Assembly (NCBI RefSeq): GCF_034439435.1
Contig: NZ_JAPCKJ010000001.1
Coordinates: forward strand, 434,001-498,000
DNA length: 64,000 nt
DNA from: Sarcina sp034439435
GTDB lineage: Bacteria; Bacillota; Clostridia; Clostridiales; Clostridiaceae
Direction of reading: 5' to 3'
Part shown: one piece after another, positions 16,508-25,988 of the stretch
How positions within the stretch are numbered: position 1 is the stretch's first letter
Layout: the number at the start of each line of letters is the position of its first letter
Made by a program: the position numbers and the translations under genes
Notes under the pieces: model-generated
What the model saw: the letters and a program-made list of their open reading frames with translations, nothing else
What the model was told of the DNA's origin: nothing
Databases searched by the model: none

Positions 16508-19258
16508 TTATGGATTATATTGAAGTTTTGTAGTCTCTGATAAATTTCCTTCATAATCTTTTAACACTATAGAAATCTCTGTAGCTTCTTTAGGAATCGG
16601 AATATTATCAAACCCATCTTTTCCTCTTAAATATGAATACTCTATTCCTTCTACAGTAATATACATTTTCCACCAATCCTTAGAAGTTGGCCCATCAAAG
16701 ATTAATTTACCATTTACAACTTTGTAGTTTCCGTTATAAGGTGTTGCATAAAAATCCTTAGTTTTACCTTTAGCTGTAACGGTATCTAAAACCTCCTTTT
16801 TATTATCAATTGTAGATACTTTCACTTCATATTTCTTACCATCTTCTTGTTTTAATGGCACTTTAATAGAAGTTGTACCTGGTTTAAATGTTTTTGAGAA
16901 TATTTCTTTTTCTTCTCCACCCTCTAGTAAATTTACTTCTACTTCTATACCTTTAAAGGACTTCTTTTCTGGATTACTCCAATCTATTTCTAATTCCTCG
17001 GCAGTCTCAGTTACTTTTAAATCTTGCACCTTATAATCTTGTGAAAACTTAATTTTAGCGGGTTTACTTTCACTGCCATCTTCTCCTTGAGCTGTTAATA
17101 AAAGTTCCTTAGTATCCTCAGGTAAATTTTTAATGTAATAAACATCATCATAAATTCCACCTAAATAAGTTAAAGTTCCCTTATCTCCTTTGGAATAAAG
17201 ATTATATTGTTTAACTTCATCATAATCTTCTAATTGCCACTCTACATAGATTTCATTAGTATTTAAATAATCCTCTATTTCAAATTCCTCTGGCATATCA
17301 GGAGTATAATCCTTACTATCAGTTATTCTTACTTCACCAATGTTCACTTGATAATCAGATGAAACTTCTCCATTTTTCGGAGAGAAAGCAAGTCCAATTA
17401 CAGCAATTTCTCTTCCTTCAAATTGACTTAAATCAACATCTTTACTAACCCATCCATTAGTATCTTTATCTGAACCTTTAATTGGAACATATTCAACCTT
17501 ATCAGGATTATCTTTAAATATAAGTCCTAAAGCCATTTCTCCAGCATTTTGACCAGATACTTTGTTGTAAGTTATTGTAGCTTTAGACTTTTTAACAACA
17601 TCTAACTCTGTTTTAAATAAGCGTAAGTAATTCTCAGAATCTAAACTTCCATTAACAACTAAAGAACTTCCTCCCTTATATGCTCCTATTTGTTTATAAG
17701 TAAATTTATCACCCTTTTCTACATTTGGACCATAATCAAAGTCAGCCTGTAATTTACTTCCCTCAGACTCAATCCACCATTGCCATGTTGGAAGTATATC
17801 TTGAATGTTCATATTTGCCCATTCTTCTTTATTTGATATAACTCCATCTTTATAATAATGCACTCCATGTCCTGTGTTAAAGTTTGTCACAAAAGTTGCA
17901 CCATCAACAACTGAACGCTCAGTTATATATCTTGATACTCCTCCCCACTGACTAGCATCCTTAAGCCCAACATCAGGTCTTGAATATCCTTCTTTTTCTC
18001 CTGTATCTAACGGATCAATTGTTACACCAGTATAAAACATTCTTTCACGTTCAGCTACCATCCATTGATAGTCAGCCTGTCCTCTTCTATTTTGAGTAGG
18101 ATCTCCTAAATCATCATCTAAGCCTGCCTTTACATAATCAGGTGTAAATAAAGCTATTCCGGCTTTTGGATTTCCATTTTCATCTAATATAACATCCATA
18201 TTTCTTGTTGAATTATGAGAACCATCAAACTTACCCATGGCAACCTCAACACCCATAAGAACTGAATCTAAAGGATTAATACCTATGCGCTGAGCCTCTG
18301 CTACACTTGCATCTATATATACAGGATTTGTGCTATCTCCATTATTCCATCCATCTGGAGAGTTCCAATTATAATTCATAAATATTGAATCATTTACACG
18401 ACCAAGATTTTGATCATATACATAAGAGCTATGTGAAGATATAAGTGATGGTTTATATGTTAATTTACCATTTACATCATCTACACAATCATACCACTGA
18501 GTATATACACCTGCATCTACTAAAGTTTTAGTAAACTCTTTATATGGAATAATATGCGATGGATCTATACTTGTTTCTTGGTTTATAAAATACCCATCAA
18601 AACCAAAATATTCTTTTATTTCAATAAGCTTTTTAGCAACTATATATTCACCATTTTCATCCTTCTTTAATAAGGCATCATATGGTTGTCCTGATCTTGG
18701 TATAAATAAACATCCAATTGATTTAACCCCATTTTTATGAGCCGCATTAGTATATGCTGGGTTTGGAAGATTTAATATTCCAAATTCAAAATTACTACTA
18801 TCTTCTCCTCCACCATATAAACGTAATGGAACCCCCTCTGTTGGCATACCATGCCATCCTCCATAATAATCAGTATACTGCCAGAAGTTATAAGCATACT
18901 GGCTAAAATCATTTGTATATGCTGTACTATCAAAGAAATAATTACCATAGTCTCCATTTAAGTTAGTAAGTGATGTTTCTGAACTTAAATTTGGATTTGC
19001 TTGAGTCTCTGAAAATGGTTCTATACGCTCTTGAAGTGGCACCTGAGCTCTTAACATTTCAGCATATGGATCCTCTTCCGGATTCCAATTTTCAATATCA
19101 ATTGCTCTATATCCATGTTGAAATGGTTGATTTGCACCTTTTGTTGCATCTCCTGTTGGCGGAAGTGAAACACCAGCCTTCGTTGTTATAGCTAATGAAG
19201 ATGTAACTACACATACTGTAGCAGCTATAATAGCTATCTTCTCTCTCATTTTTCTCAT
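16508..19258 (-). CDS. Secreted GH85 endo-beta-N-acetylglucosaminidase
   Basis: Cleaves the chitobiose core of N-linked glycans, leaving one GlcNAc on the protein; acts outside the cell. Signal peptide at about residues 1-28 (MRKMREKIAIIAAT..., TKA). The GH85 catalytic domain spans roughly 90-420 and carries FDGYFINQET, with the substrate-positioning Asn (N226) and acid/base Glu (E228). Galactose-binding-like and Ig-like domains follow (about 480-916). No LPxTG motif. Three in-frame ATGs are possible; I chose 19258 because AAGGGGG lies 9 nt upstream, whereas the ATG at 19267 touches the ribosome site. A good promoter with an overlapping cre-like box lies at 19307-19335. Fits with GH84 enzymes that trim exposed GlcNAc. 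Confidence 0.92.
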   Translation of the reverse strand: MRKMREKIAIIAATVCVVTSSLAITTKAGVSLPPTGDATKGANQPFQHGYRAIDIENWNPEEDPYAEMLRAQVPLQERIEPFSETQANPNLSSETSLTNLNGDYGNYFFDSTAYTNDFSQYAYNFWQYTDYYGGWHGMPTEGVPLRLYGGGEDSSNFEFGILNLPNPAYTNAAHKNGVKSIGCLFIPRSGQPYDALLKKDENGEYIVAKKLIEIKEYFGFDGYFINQETSIDPSHIIPYKEFTKTLVDAGVYTQWYDCVDDVNGKLTYKPSLISSHSSYVYDQNLGRVNDSIFMNYNWNSPDGWNNGDSTNPVYIDASVAEAQRIGINPLDSVLMGVEVAMGKFDGSHNSTRNMDVILDENGNPKAGIALFTPDYVKAGLDDDLGDPTQNRRGQADYQWMVAERERMFYTGVTIDPLDTGEKEGYSRPDVGLKDASQWGGVSRYITERSVVDGATFVTNFNTGHGVHYYKDGVISNKEEWANMNIQDILPTWQWWIESEGSKLQADFDYGPNVEKGDKFTYKQIGAYKGGSSLVVNGSLDSENYLRLFKTELDVVKKSKATITYNKVSGQNAGEMALGLIFKDNPDKVEYVPIKGSDKDTNGWVSKDVDLSQFEGREIAVIGLAFSPKNGEVSSDYQVNIGEVRITDSKDYTPDMPEEFEIEDYLNTNEIYVEWQLEDYDEVKQYNLYSKGDKGTLTYLGGIYDDVYYIKNLPEDTKELLLTAQGEDGSESKPAKIKFSQDYKVQDLKVTETAEELEIDWSNPEKKSFKGIEVEVNLLEGGEEKEIFSKTFKPGTTSIKVPLKQEDGKKYEVKVSTIDNKKEVLDTVTAKGKTKDFYATPYNGNYKVVNGKLIFDGPTSKDWWKMYITVEGIEYSYLRGKDGFDNIPIPKEATEISIVLKDYEGNLSETTKLQYNP

Positions 19259-19306
19259 ATTATTCATCCCCCTTATATTTACAAATATAGATAATATTTA
19301 AAATAA

Positions 19307-19335
19307 AGTATAGTTTCTTTAGTAAACGTTGTCAA
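19307..19335 (-). promoter_or_regulatory. GH85 promoter with overlapping cre box
   Basis: Minus strand TTGACA (19330-19335), 17-bp spacer, TATACT (19307-19312). The plus-strand 14-mer AGTAAACGTTGTCA at 19321-19334 matches the CcpA cre consensus TGWAARCGNTNWCA at all but the first base and covers the -35, the usual place for catabolite repression. Confidence 0.65.
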
Positions 19336-19436
19336 TGACATTTCATATGTAAATTCTTATTTTTGTAATAACTTACAATTTAAAAATATATTTATGATTA
19401 TATTTTATTTGCTATAAATCAAATATTTACAATAAA

Positions 19437-19470
19437 AAAATAAGTAAAAAACTAATGTTTTACTTATTTT
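19437..19470. terminator. Orphan terminator-like hairpin
   Basis: Stem AAATAAGTAAAA with TTTTACTTATTT around 8-10 nt, A/T runs on both sides. It lies between the pullulanase terminator and the GH85 promoter, so it may end a short unannotated minus-strand transcript. Confidence 0.5.
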
Positions 19471-19610
19471 TCCTATCATTTTAAAACATAAATTCATACT
19501 ATATATTAAACAAAGATTGTTTATGCAATATACTTTCTCCCTCCTATCTAAGTTTATTAGTAGTTCAAAACCTACCTAAATTAAGTTAACCTTTATTTCT
19601 TGAAAAATTT

Positions 19611-19651
19611 AGAGCTATTCTATTTATCCTCCTAGAATAGCTCTTTTTTTA
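19611..19651 (-). terminator. Terminator after pullulanase
   Basis: Perfect 12-bp stem AGAGCTATTCTA (19611-19622) and TAGAATAGCTCT (19633-19644) with T-runs on both sides, just after the pullulanase stop codon. Confidence 0.85.
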
Positions 19652-19673
19652 TATAATTAGTACTTCTTTAATA

Positions 19674-22600
19674 TTAATTATTTTTTCTCTTTCTAAAGAA
19701 TATAATTCCAGCTCCAACTAGTATTAAGCCAATTATCCCCAAAGAAAGAGCACTTGTTCCTCCTGTATTAGGAAGATTTCCTCCTGATGTCTTTTCTAAA
19801 ACATTAACATTTATAGTTTTAGTCACCTTATTTCCGTCCTTATCAACTACCATATAAGTAACTTCATATTTTCCTGCTTTATTTGGATCAACATTATTTT
19901 TTATAACCTGAATCTTTGAAGTTAAATCTCCATCCTCTTTATCAAAGGCAGTAACTCCTTTTAAAGGATCAAACTTTTCTCCAAAATTCAATTCTAAATC
20001 CTTCGCATCTATTGTTGGTTTGCTATTTTCTGATGGCTTATTTGTACCATTATCATCTGGATTTTCTGGTTTATCTGGATTTTCACTTTCTCCACCATTA
20101 TCTGGTTTATCTGGATTTTCAGTATTTCCTCCATTGTTATCTCCATTAAAGCTATCTTTTTGTACTAAAACGTAAGAAGATTGTGCTGGAACTTGAACTT
20201 TATTTCCTTTAATTTCATCAATCTTTTCAGTACCTGCCTTATTTCCATTTACAATAACAGCCCAGTCATTCATTGGAAGAGTTATCTCTACAGGTTCCTT
20301 ATTTGCATTAAATACTACCGCTATGTCTTTCCATGAATCCCCTACATTTTCACCATTTAAAGTATATGCAACAACATTGTCATTTGTGAATGATTTTCCT
20401 TTTTCTAGGAATGTAAGATTGTTTTGAATATCTTTAGCAGTGTTCATTCTAAATACTTTATGAGATTTTCTAAGCTCTATTAATCCTTTATAGTAATTAA
20501 ACAAGTCATTATATGCTTCTTTTCTTGTCCAATCAATTTTATTTACACTATCTGGTGCATTATAACTGTTGTGATTGAAGCTTCCATCTGAATTAACCTT
20601 TGTTCTTGCCATCTCTTCTCCTCCTTGGAAGAAAGGAATTCCTTGAGATGTTAAAACTATAGCTGAAGCCATTTTATTCATAGCCTCTAACTCTTCTTTA
20701 GATGCATCTTTATTTGTAGTTTGAAGTTTATCCCATAAAGTTAAGTTATCATGAGCTGATACATAATTTATTGTTTGATATGGTTCATTTGCCCAAGGTT
20801 CTACTCCATAGCCATCATATGGACTTGGGGAAATTCCATACTTGACACCACTATGCCTTACTGAACCAACTATTCCAAACTTAACAAGCTCTTCTAAACT
20901 ATTATATCCATTAACGAAACCTGGTTTATCAGCATCAAAAACATGTCCTTTAACTCCATCTCTCATATCATCACTAAATGCAGCAATTTGCATATCACCA
21001 TATTGTGGAGTATTTTTCTTTATGGCTCTTTGATTTTCTGGAAGAGGTGTATCTCCTCCTGTCCATCCTTCTCCATAAATTATTATGCTTGGATCTATTT
21101 TATCTAATTCTCTTCTTATATCCTTCATAGTTTCTATGTCATGAAGCCCCATAAGGTCAAACCTAAATCCATCTATTTTATATTCACTAGCCCAATATTT
21201 TACTGAATCAACCATCATTTTTCTAACCATGCTTCTTTCTGAAGCTAATTCATTTCCACAACCTGAACCATTTGAAAATCCTCCAGATTCATTCTGTCTA
21301 TAATAATAATCTGGAACGGCTAAATTTAAATGGGAATCAGCTGTTGCTCCTGTATGATTGTAAACTGAATCCATAACAACCCTTATACCCGCTTTATGAA
21401 GTTCTTGAACCATTTCCTTAAACTCTTTTATTCTAACCTCAGCCTTATACGGATCTGTTGAATAAGATCCTTCTGGTACATTATAGTTCTGTGGATCATA
21501 TCCCCAGTTATATTGTGGTTTATCTAATTTTGTTTCATCAATTGATCTATGATCAAAAGTTGGAAGTAAATGAACATGTGTTACCCCTAATTCTTTTAAG
21601 TGATCTATTCCTGTTTTTATATTCTCATTGGCAGGAAGTGTTGTATTAGGTTGCCACATTCCTTGATATTTACCTCGCATCTCCATTTTAGTATCTGAAG
21701 ATGTGTCAATTGAAAAATCTCTTATATGGATTTCATAAATTACTGCATCTGTTGGATCAATAAACTCTGGCTTTTTATCATTTTCCCATCCTTCTGGATT
21801 AGTTGATTCTAAGTCAACAACCATTGCACGTCGTCCATTAACACCTACAGCTTTAGCATAAGGGTCAGTCACATTAGATTCTACTCCATTATTAGTAACT
21901 AGATAATCATAATAAACTCCTTTTTGATCCCCTTTAATAGAAGTTGTCCAAATTCCTTTTTCTCCTTTAGTCATTTCTATAACTTCCTTAGAGTTAGTTT
22001 CTTTAGTATAATCTCCTGTGTTATACATAGCTAATTTAACTGAAGTCGCCATTGGAGCCCATAATACAAAATCCGTTTTATTCTTCTTATATAAAGCACC
22101 TAACTCTCCGTTATAATGATAAAGTTTTTCAAACTCTTTATCAGCAAAGATTTTTCCTAAAGTTACAATAGCAGGTTTAAATCCTTCAATTTCTAAAATA
22201 TACTCCTTAGTTAAATCTAATTTCTTGTCTGTTACTATTTTACCAGAGTTTAAGCTTTCTGGTATCGTTACCGAAATTGGTTGAGAAACACCATTTTCTT
22301 TTAAAGTAATCTTTTCATTCATATCTTGAGATGGCATCTTAATATTAGTTGTGAAGTTTATTTCATTTATTAAATCAATTTTAGCTCCTGTTATCGCTGG
22401 ATCTTTTATTGCATCTTCTGCTCTAAAAACTATTTCAAGGTTATTTTGAACTAAATATGCATTAACTTCCCCCTTATTGTTTGCATAAGCTAAATTTATA
22501 AATCTATCAGCATGTCCATCTTTATCAGACCAATCTGGCCTTCTAACTATAATTCCAATACCTCTTGGATCAGCATCTTTTACTCCATCATAAACAATTG

Positions 22601-23186
22601 TTGATAGTTTTCCATAATCATCTTCTGATGATAAAGGGTATCCTTCTCCACCTTTAACCCCATCTAACCAAGACCAAATATCCCAATTATCATAATTTCC
22701 ATCAAATCTGTAATAATGAAGATTTAAAGTAACCTTATCAAAATTTCTATTTAAAGGCTTAACCTCAAAAGTTCTTTCTCCATCTTCTTTATGATTTATA
22801 ATAACTTCTTGATCTCCTTTTGAAAGGTCAATAAACTTATCTGAACCAAAATAGTTTTCTGCCCAGTCATTACCTGATTCACTTCTACGTAAGATAAATC
22901 CTAACTTTCCTTCATTTGTGTTAGTTTTAATAACTGTAAATTCTCCTTCATCATCATTTCCTATAAATTGAGAAACTTTAGTGTTGGTATCGGTACCATT
23001 CAAGTCTCTCTCCCAAGTCCATAAATTCCATCCGTTGTAGTTCTTATCAGGTCTGTTATATCTTATTTTAATATAAACACCTTCTGAACTTTTCTCATCA
23101 GCCTTAGTTATTTTAGGTATTTGTATTAAAGTTATGAAAAATACAAAACTTAAAAGAACTGATAAGAGCTTTTTAATTTTTCTCAT
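19674..23186 (-). CDS. Cell-wall-anchored type I pullulanase (GH13)
   Basis: Hydrolyses alpha-1,6 branch points of pullulan, glycogen or starch at the cell surface. Signal peptide at about 1-29 (ITKADE). Two N-terminal CBM41-like modules (about 35-260), then a linker/CBM48 region (about 360-470), then the GH13 barrel with the pullulanase signature YNWGYDPQNY, nucleophile D677 (FRFDLMG), acid/base E706 (YGEGW) and D813 (SAHDNLT). After it come a Pro/Asn-rich linker with NPDKP repeats, a DUF5011-type Ig domain (FDKEDGDLTSKI) and a sorting signal LPNTG with hydrophobic stretch and RKRKNN tail. 1170 aa. ATG at 23186 with GGGGGAGA upstream. A perfect 16-bp palindrome lies about 20 bp upstream of the start. 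Confidence 0.95.
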   Translation of the reverse strand: MRKIKKLLSVLLSFVFFITLIQIPKITKADEKSSEGVYIKIRYNRPDKNYNGWNLWTWERDLNGTDTNTKVSQFIGNDDEGEFTVIKTNTNEGKLGFILRRSESGNDWAENYFGSDKFIDLSKGDQEVIINHKEDGERTFEVKPLNRNFDKVTLNLHYYRFDGNYDNWDIWSWLDGVKGGEGYPLSSEDDYGKLSTIVYDGVKDADPRGIGIIVRRPDWSDKDGHADRFINLAYANNKGEVNAYLVQNNLEIVFRAEDAIKDPAITGAKIDLINEINFTTNIKMPSQDMNEKITLKENGVSQPISVTIPESLNSGKIVTDKKLDLTKEYILEIEGFKPAIVTLGKIFADKEFEKLYHYNGELGALYKKNKTDFVLWAPMATSVKLAMYNTGDYTKETNSKEVIEMTKGEKGIWTTSIKGDQKGVYYDYLVTNNGVESNVTDPYAKAVGVNGRRAMVVDLESTNPEGWENDKKPEFIDPTDAVIYEIHIRDFSIDTSSDTKMEMRGKYQGMWQPNTTLPANENIKTGIDHLKELGVTHVHLLPTFDHRSIDETKLDKPQYNWGYDPQNYNVPEGSYSTDPYKAEVRIKEFKEMVQELHKAGIRVVMDSVYNHTGATADSHLNLAVPDYYYRQNESGGFSNGSGCGNELASERSMVRKMMVDSVKYWASEYKIDGFRFDLMGLHDIETMKDIRRELDKIDPSIIIYGEGWTGGDTPLPENQRAIKKNTPQYGDMQIAAFSDDMRDGVKGHVFDADKPGFVNGYNSLEELVKFGIVGSVRHSGVKYGISPSPYDGYGVEPWANEPYQTINYVSAHDNLTLWDKLQTTNKDASKEELEAMNKMASAIVLTSQGIPFFQGGEEMARTKVNSDGSFNHNSYNAPDSVNKIDWTRKEAYNDLFNYYKGLIELRKSHKVFRMNTAKDIQNNLTFLEKGKSFTNDNVVAYTLNGENVGDSWKDIAVVFNANKEPVEITLPMNDWAVIVNGNKAGTEKIDEIKGNKVQVPAQSSYVLVQKDSFNGDNNGGNTENPDKPDNGGESENPDKPENPDDNGTNKPSENSKPTIDAKDLELNFGEKFDPLKGVTAFDKEDGDLTSKIQVIKNNVDPNKAGKYEVTYMVVDKDGNKVTKTINVNVLEKTSGGNLPNTGGTSALSLGIIGLILVGAGIIFFRKRKNN

Positions 23187-23206
23187 ATTCTCTCCCCCTA
23201 TTTTAA

Positions 23207-23222
23207 ATGTAAATATTTACAT
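23207..23222. promoter_or_regulatory. Perfect 16-bp palindrome upstream of pullulanase
   Basis: ATGTAAATATTTACAT reads the same on both strands and lies 21-36 bp before the pullulanase start, in the expected untranslated or promoter region. It resembles a cre box lacking the central CG, so it may bind CcpA weakly or another dimeric regulator. Confidence 0.45.
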
Positions 23223-23299
23223 GTCACATATTACCATATATTCTCTGTACTTACAATATATTTTTATACAAATTGAAACTAAATTCAATAAAAAATTAA

Positions 23300-23345
23300 T
23301 AAAAACTCAGAGTGTAAATATAAATAACACTCTGAGTTTTTATTA
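23300..23345 (-). terminator. Terminator after lipoprotein hydrolase
   Basis: Perfect 14-bp stem AAAACTCAGAGTGT and ACACTCTGAGTTTT with a U-run on the minus strand, 65 bp after the stop at 23410. Confidence 0.85.
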
Positions 23346-23409
23346 TAAATTATGTTTTTATTTAATCAATACTCACATCTACTAAATCTTACTAAAAATT
23401 TGTATTTAT

Positions 23410-24996
23410 TTAGTTCACAGTTATATCCTCAATCATCACTGCTCCGCTATCACTTTCATAAAAACTTAAGCTTAGTTCATCTACCTCTTTCATATCTATG
23501 TTTTCAAATAATTCTAAAGGTACTCTAATCATTGATAGAGGAGTAAATGAATCCCAAAAATAATGCTTGTACTCAAAAATTTCAGTAAAATCTAATTTTC
23601 CTTCCACATATGATAAGGCCTTTACATCATCATTTATTTTAACCTTAACTACATTTCCTTCTTTGTCTTTTAAAGTAACATTCACTTTTAATTTTTTATT
23701 TGGATCATTTAATTCATCTGATGGATCTAAAGCTAAGTTTATTATTAAAGCTTTTTTATTAGATAAATCTTTATCTATGGGAATAGTAATTGAAGCATTG
23801 TCACTTTCCCATCTAAGGTTTAAAAGCTTTTTCACATCTAACTCATCATTGAAAAACATAGGCACATTGAAGCCTTTTGTTTCATCACTTTTATAAAATG
23901 AACTTTCATTTAAAACTTTTAAGTCCAAATCCTCTTTTTTTACATCATCGAAATTATCATAATTTAAAAGAATTTCATTACTAGAACTCCAACTTTTCGT
24001 TTTAACTCCCAATCCATACATTGTTGTTGGCTCTATTGAATCCTTTTTGAAAAAGCCTTCTTCCTCATCTCTAAATAGACTGTCCATAAAATCTACAGAA
24101 ATATTTTTTAAAAATCTTTCCTGTTCTTCTCTATTTAACTGTGATTCTAATTTCTTCTTATTTGCAATTAACTCCAAATCATTATTAATCAAATTACTAT
24201 TAAAATTATTATGATTTGCTTTTTCTAGTATTATTAAATTTCCCTCACTTTTTCTACCAGGTTCTGCTACCATTTCATCAAACATAGGAATTCCGTCTAA
24301 TCCAGCTACATCCCCATCATATTCAGGCACAACTATGGTAGTATTAACATCTGGCCATTTTCTTTCTGTGGATAAACGAGCTGGTGCAACTGATAAAATT
24401 CCTTTAATATTTTCGTTCTCATTAGCTATGTCGATTATAGTATCTGCTCCTCTAGAATGTCCAATTAAAACTATGTTCTCAAAATCTATTTTTTGAGATA
24501 ACTCAGCATCATTTTTTAATACATTTATAAACTCTTTATACATGGCTCTTATTTTTTCATTGTCATCATTATCTCCATAGCTCCAAACATATGCTGGCTG
24601 AACATCTAAAGCTGCTCCTACATAGTCATTTTCCCCTAGATATTCAGTAAGATATTTAAAACCAGTATCAAACCTTACATTTTCATTCTCATTATTATGG
24701 GAGCCATGAATTACTATTGCTAAAGGCTTTTTTCCTTGACTTTTAGGAATTGTTATTGTTCCTCTTAATTTATATGGTAAAACCTTTCCACTTTTAGAAT
24801 CATAGGTTCTATCTCCTAAGTTAAACTCTAAAGTGTCAGTCTCTTCATTTCGAGATTTTCCTTCTTCAACATTAAGGGTTGTTCTAGAAATTTCTTTTAC
24901 TGATATCTCTTCTTTTTTATTCTCATTTCCTTTTTCTCCACACCCACTTAAAATTGTAGCAAACGCCACTAAAACAATAATTAAAGCCTTTTTCAT
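23410..24996 (-). CDS. Lipoprotein with alpha/beta-hydrolase domain
   Basis: 528 aa. Lipobox LSGC at residues 16-19 marks a membrane-attached extracellular lipoprotein. Residues about 70-330 are an alpha/beta hydrolase with HGSHNN oxyanion region and the nucleophile elbow GHSRG; a His in KANHNNF is a plausible triad member. The C-terminal half (about 340-528) is beta-rich with no family I recognise, perhaps a binding module. Looks like the chlorophyllase/PET-hydrolase-like branch; substrate unknown. Single gene, ended by a strong hairpin. ATG at 24996 with a weakly matching ribosome site (AGGGGCAA region). Confidence 0.75.
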   Translation of the reverse strand: MKKALIIVLVAFATILSGCGEKGNENKKEEISVKEISRTTLNVEEGKSRNEETDTLEFNLGDRTYDSKSGKVLPYKLRGTITIPKSQGKKPLAIVIHGSHNNENENVRFDTGFKYLTEYLGENDYVGAALDVQPAYVWSYGDNDDNEKIRAMYKEFINVLKNDAELSQKIDFENIVLIGHSRGADTIIDIANENENIKGILSVAPARLSTERKWPDVNTTIVVPEYDGDVAGLDGIPMFDEMVAEPGRKSEGNLIILEKANHNNFNSNLINNDLELIANKKKLESQLNREEQERFLKNISVDFMDSLFRDEEEGFFKKDSIEPTTMYGLGVKTKSWSSSNEILLNYDNFDDVKKEDLDLKVLNESSFYKSDETKGFNVPMFFNDELDVKKLLNLRWESDNASITIPIDKDLSNKKALIINLALDPSDELNDPNKKLKVNVTLKDKEGNVVKVKINDDVKALSYVEGKLDFTEIFEYKHYFWDSFTPLSMIRVPLELFENIDMKEVDELSLSFYESDSGAVMIEDITVN

Positions 24997-25107
24997 TTGC
25001 CCCTACACCCTTTACATTTTATTGTAAGGTCATTATAAATTCTCTAAAATTTACAGTCAATATAATTTCCTGAACTGTAATTTATATGTTTTTATTTTGT
25101 AATAATT

Positions 25108-25905
25108 TTACTCAATTTTCATTTGTTTCTGACAACTATATGATTTAGTATTAAATATATCATTTAAAAGATCTATTTCTATTAAGCTTTCTAACTTCAA
25201 ATTGTTATCCCCTAGATAATTATTAAATTTTTTCATTTGTTCCTTTTCATTTTCCTTGCTATAACTTAATGTTATGTAATTTCCCTCAGATAATTTTTCA
25301 ACACCTATTATATTCTTATATTCTTCCTTCATTGGCTCAATAAATTTAAAAGCATATGACTTTTCTAAATCTCCCTTATTATCATAAAAATACATCATTC
25401 CTCCATCATCTGCATTCTTAATATTCTTTTCAATTATTAAATCCTCTAATTTTGAATAGTATAAAAGTTCTTTATAATCACCTAATTCCTTACATAGCAT
25501 TTTTATTATCCATCTTTCTTTGAAATACTTAACTTTAACCTCCTTTTCTTTAACTGCTTTTTTAGAAAATTCTATTTGTGAATTTAAATTATCTATTTCT
25601 ACTATAGTATTTTTTAAGCTTTCAATATTTCTTTCAGCTTCTATTTTCTTATCTTTTAAAAACTTTATAAGTTTTTCTGTATCTTTAGTTTTTAATATCT
25701 CTTGAAGTTCTTTTATGCTTACTCCTAACTTCCTACATCCTTTTATTATGTCTATATGAATAAATTGTTCTGCTGAATAATATCTATATCCACTGTTTTC
25801 ATCAATGTAAGCAGGTTCAATTAAACCAACACTTTGATAATACCTTAAAGTTTTTATAGTTATTCCTTTAATTTTTGAAACTTCTCCTATAGAATATAAT
25901 TTCAT
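25108..25905 (-). CDS. MerR-family regulator with effector-binding domain (BmrR-like)
   Basis: 265 aa. N-terminal winged-helix MerR DNA-binding domain (YSIGEVSKIKGITIKTLRYY, residues 4-23, then GLIEP and SGYRYYS), a dimerisation helix at about 80-120, and a C-terminal region of about 150 residues with the size of a GyrI-like ligand-binding domain. Divergent from a GNAT acetyltransferase gene; the 83-bp gap holds a promoter with the 19-bp spacer typical of MerR activation. It therefore probably senses a compound and activates its neighbour. ATG at 25905 with AAAGGGGA upstream. Confidence 0.85.
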   Translation of the reverse strand: MKLYSIGEVSKIKGITIKTLRYYQSVGLIEPAYIDENSGYRYYSAEQFIHIDIIKGCRKLGVSIKELQEILKTKDTEKLIKFLKDKKIEAERNIESLKNTIVEIDNLNSQIEFSKKAVKEKEVKVKYFKERWIIKMLCKELGDYKELLYYSKLEDLIIEKNIKNADDGGMMYFYDNKGDLEKSYAFKFIEPMKEEYKNIIGVEKLSEGNYITLSYSKENEKEQMKKFNNYLGDNNLKLESLIEIDLLNDIFNTKSYSCQKQMKIE

Positions 25906-25924
25906 AAAAAATCCCCTTTCTTAA

Positions 25925-25955
25925 TTGACTCTCCCCTTAGGGGATATATTATAAA
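25925..25955 (+). promoter_or_regulatory. MerR-type promoter with 19-bp spacer
   Basis: TTGACT (25925-25930), 19-bp spacer with CCCCTTAGGGG in its centre, TATAAA (25950-25955). The long spacer and central dyad are the hallmark of MerR-activated promoters; the start TTGACTCTCCCCT closely resembles the BmrR-controlled bmr promoter of B. subtilis as I remember it. Confidence 0.75.
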
Positions 25956-25988
25956 TTAATTATATACTAAATGAAGGGATGATTTTAT

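Larger units (their letters stand above)
19259..19673. other. Intergenic region, GH85 / pullulanase
   Basis: Contains the GH85 promoter, a hairpin at 19437-19470, a strong AGGAGGGAG ribosome-site-like sequence near 19540 followed only by a 9-codon TTG ORF, and the pullulanase terminator at 19611-19651. No confident gene. Confidence 0.5.

Noticed and set aside
19400..19505. 30-codon ATG ORF running through the hairpin at 19437-19470
   Set aside because: No ribosome site near the ATG and the frame crosses a terminator-like hairpin.
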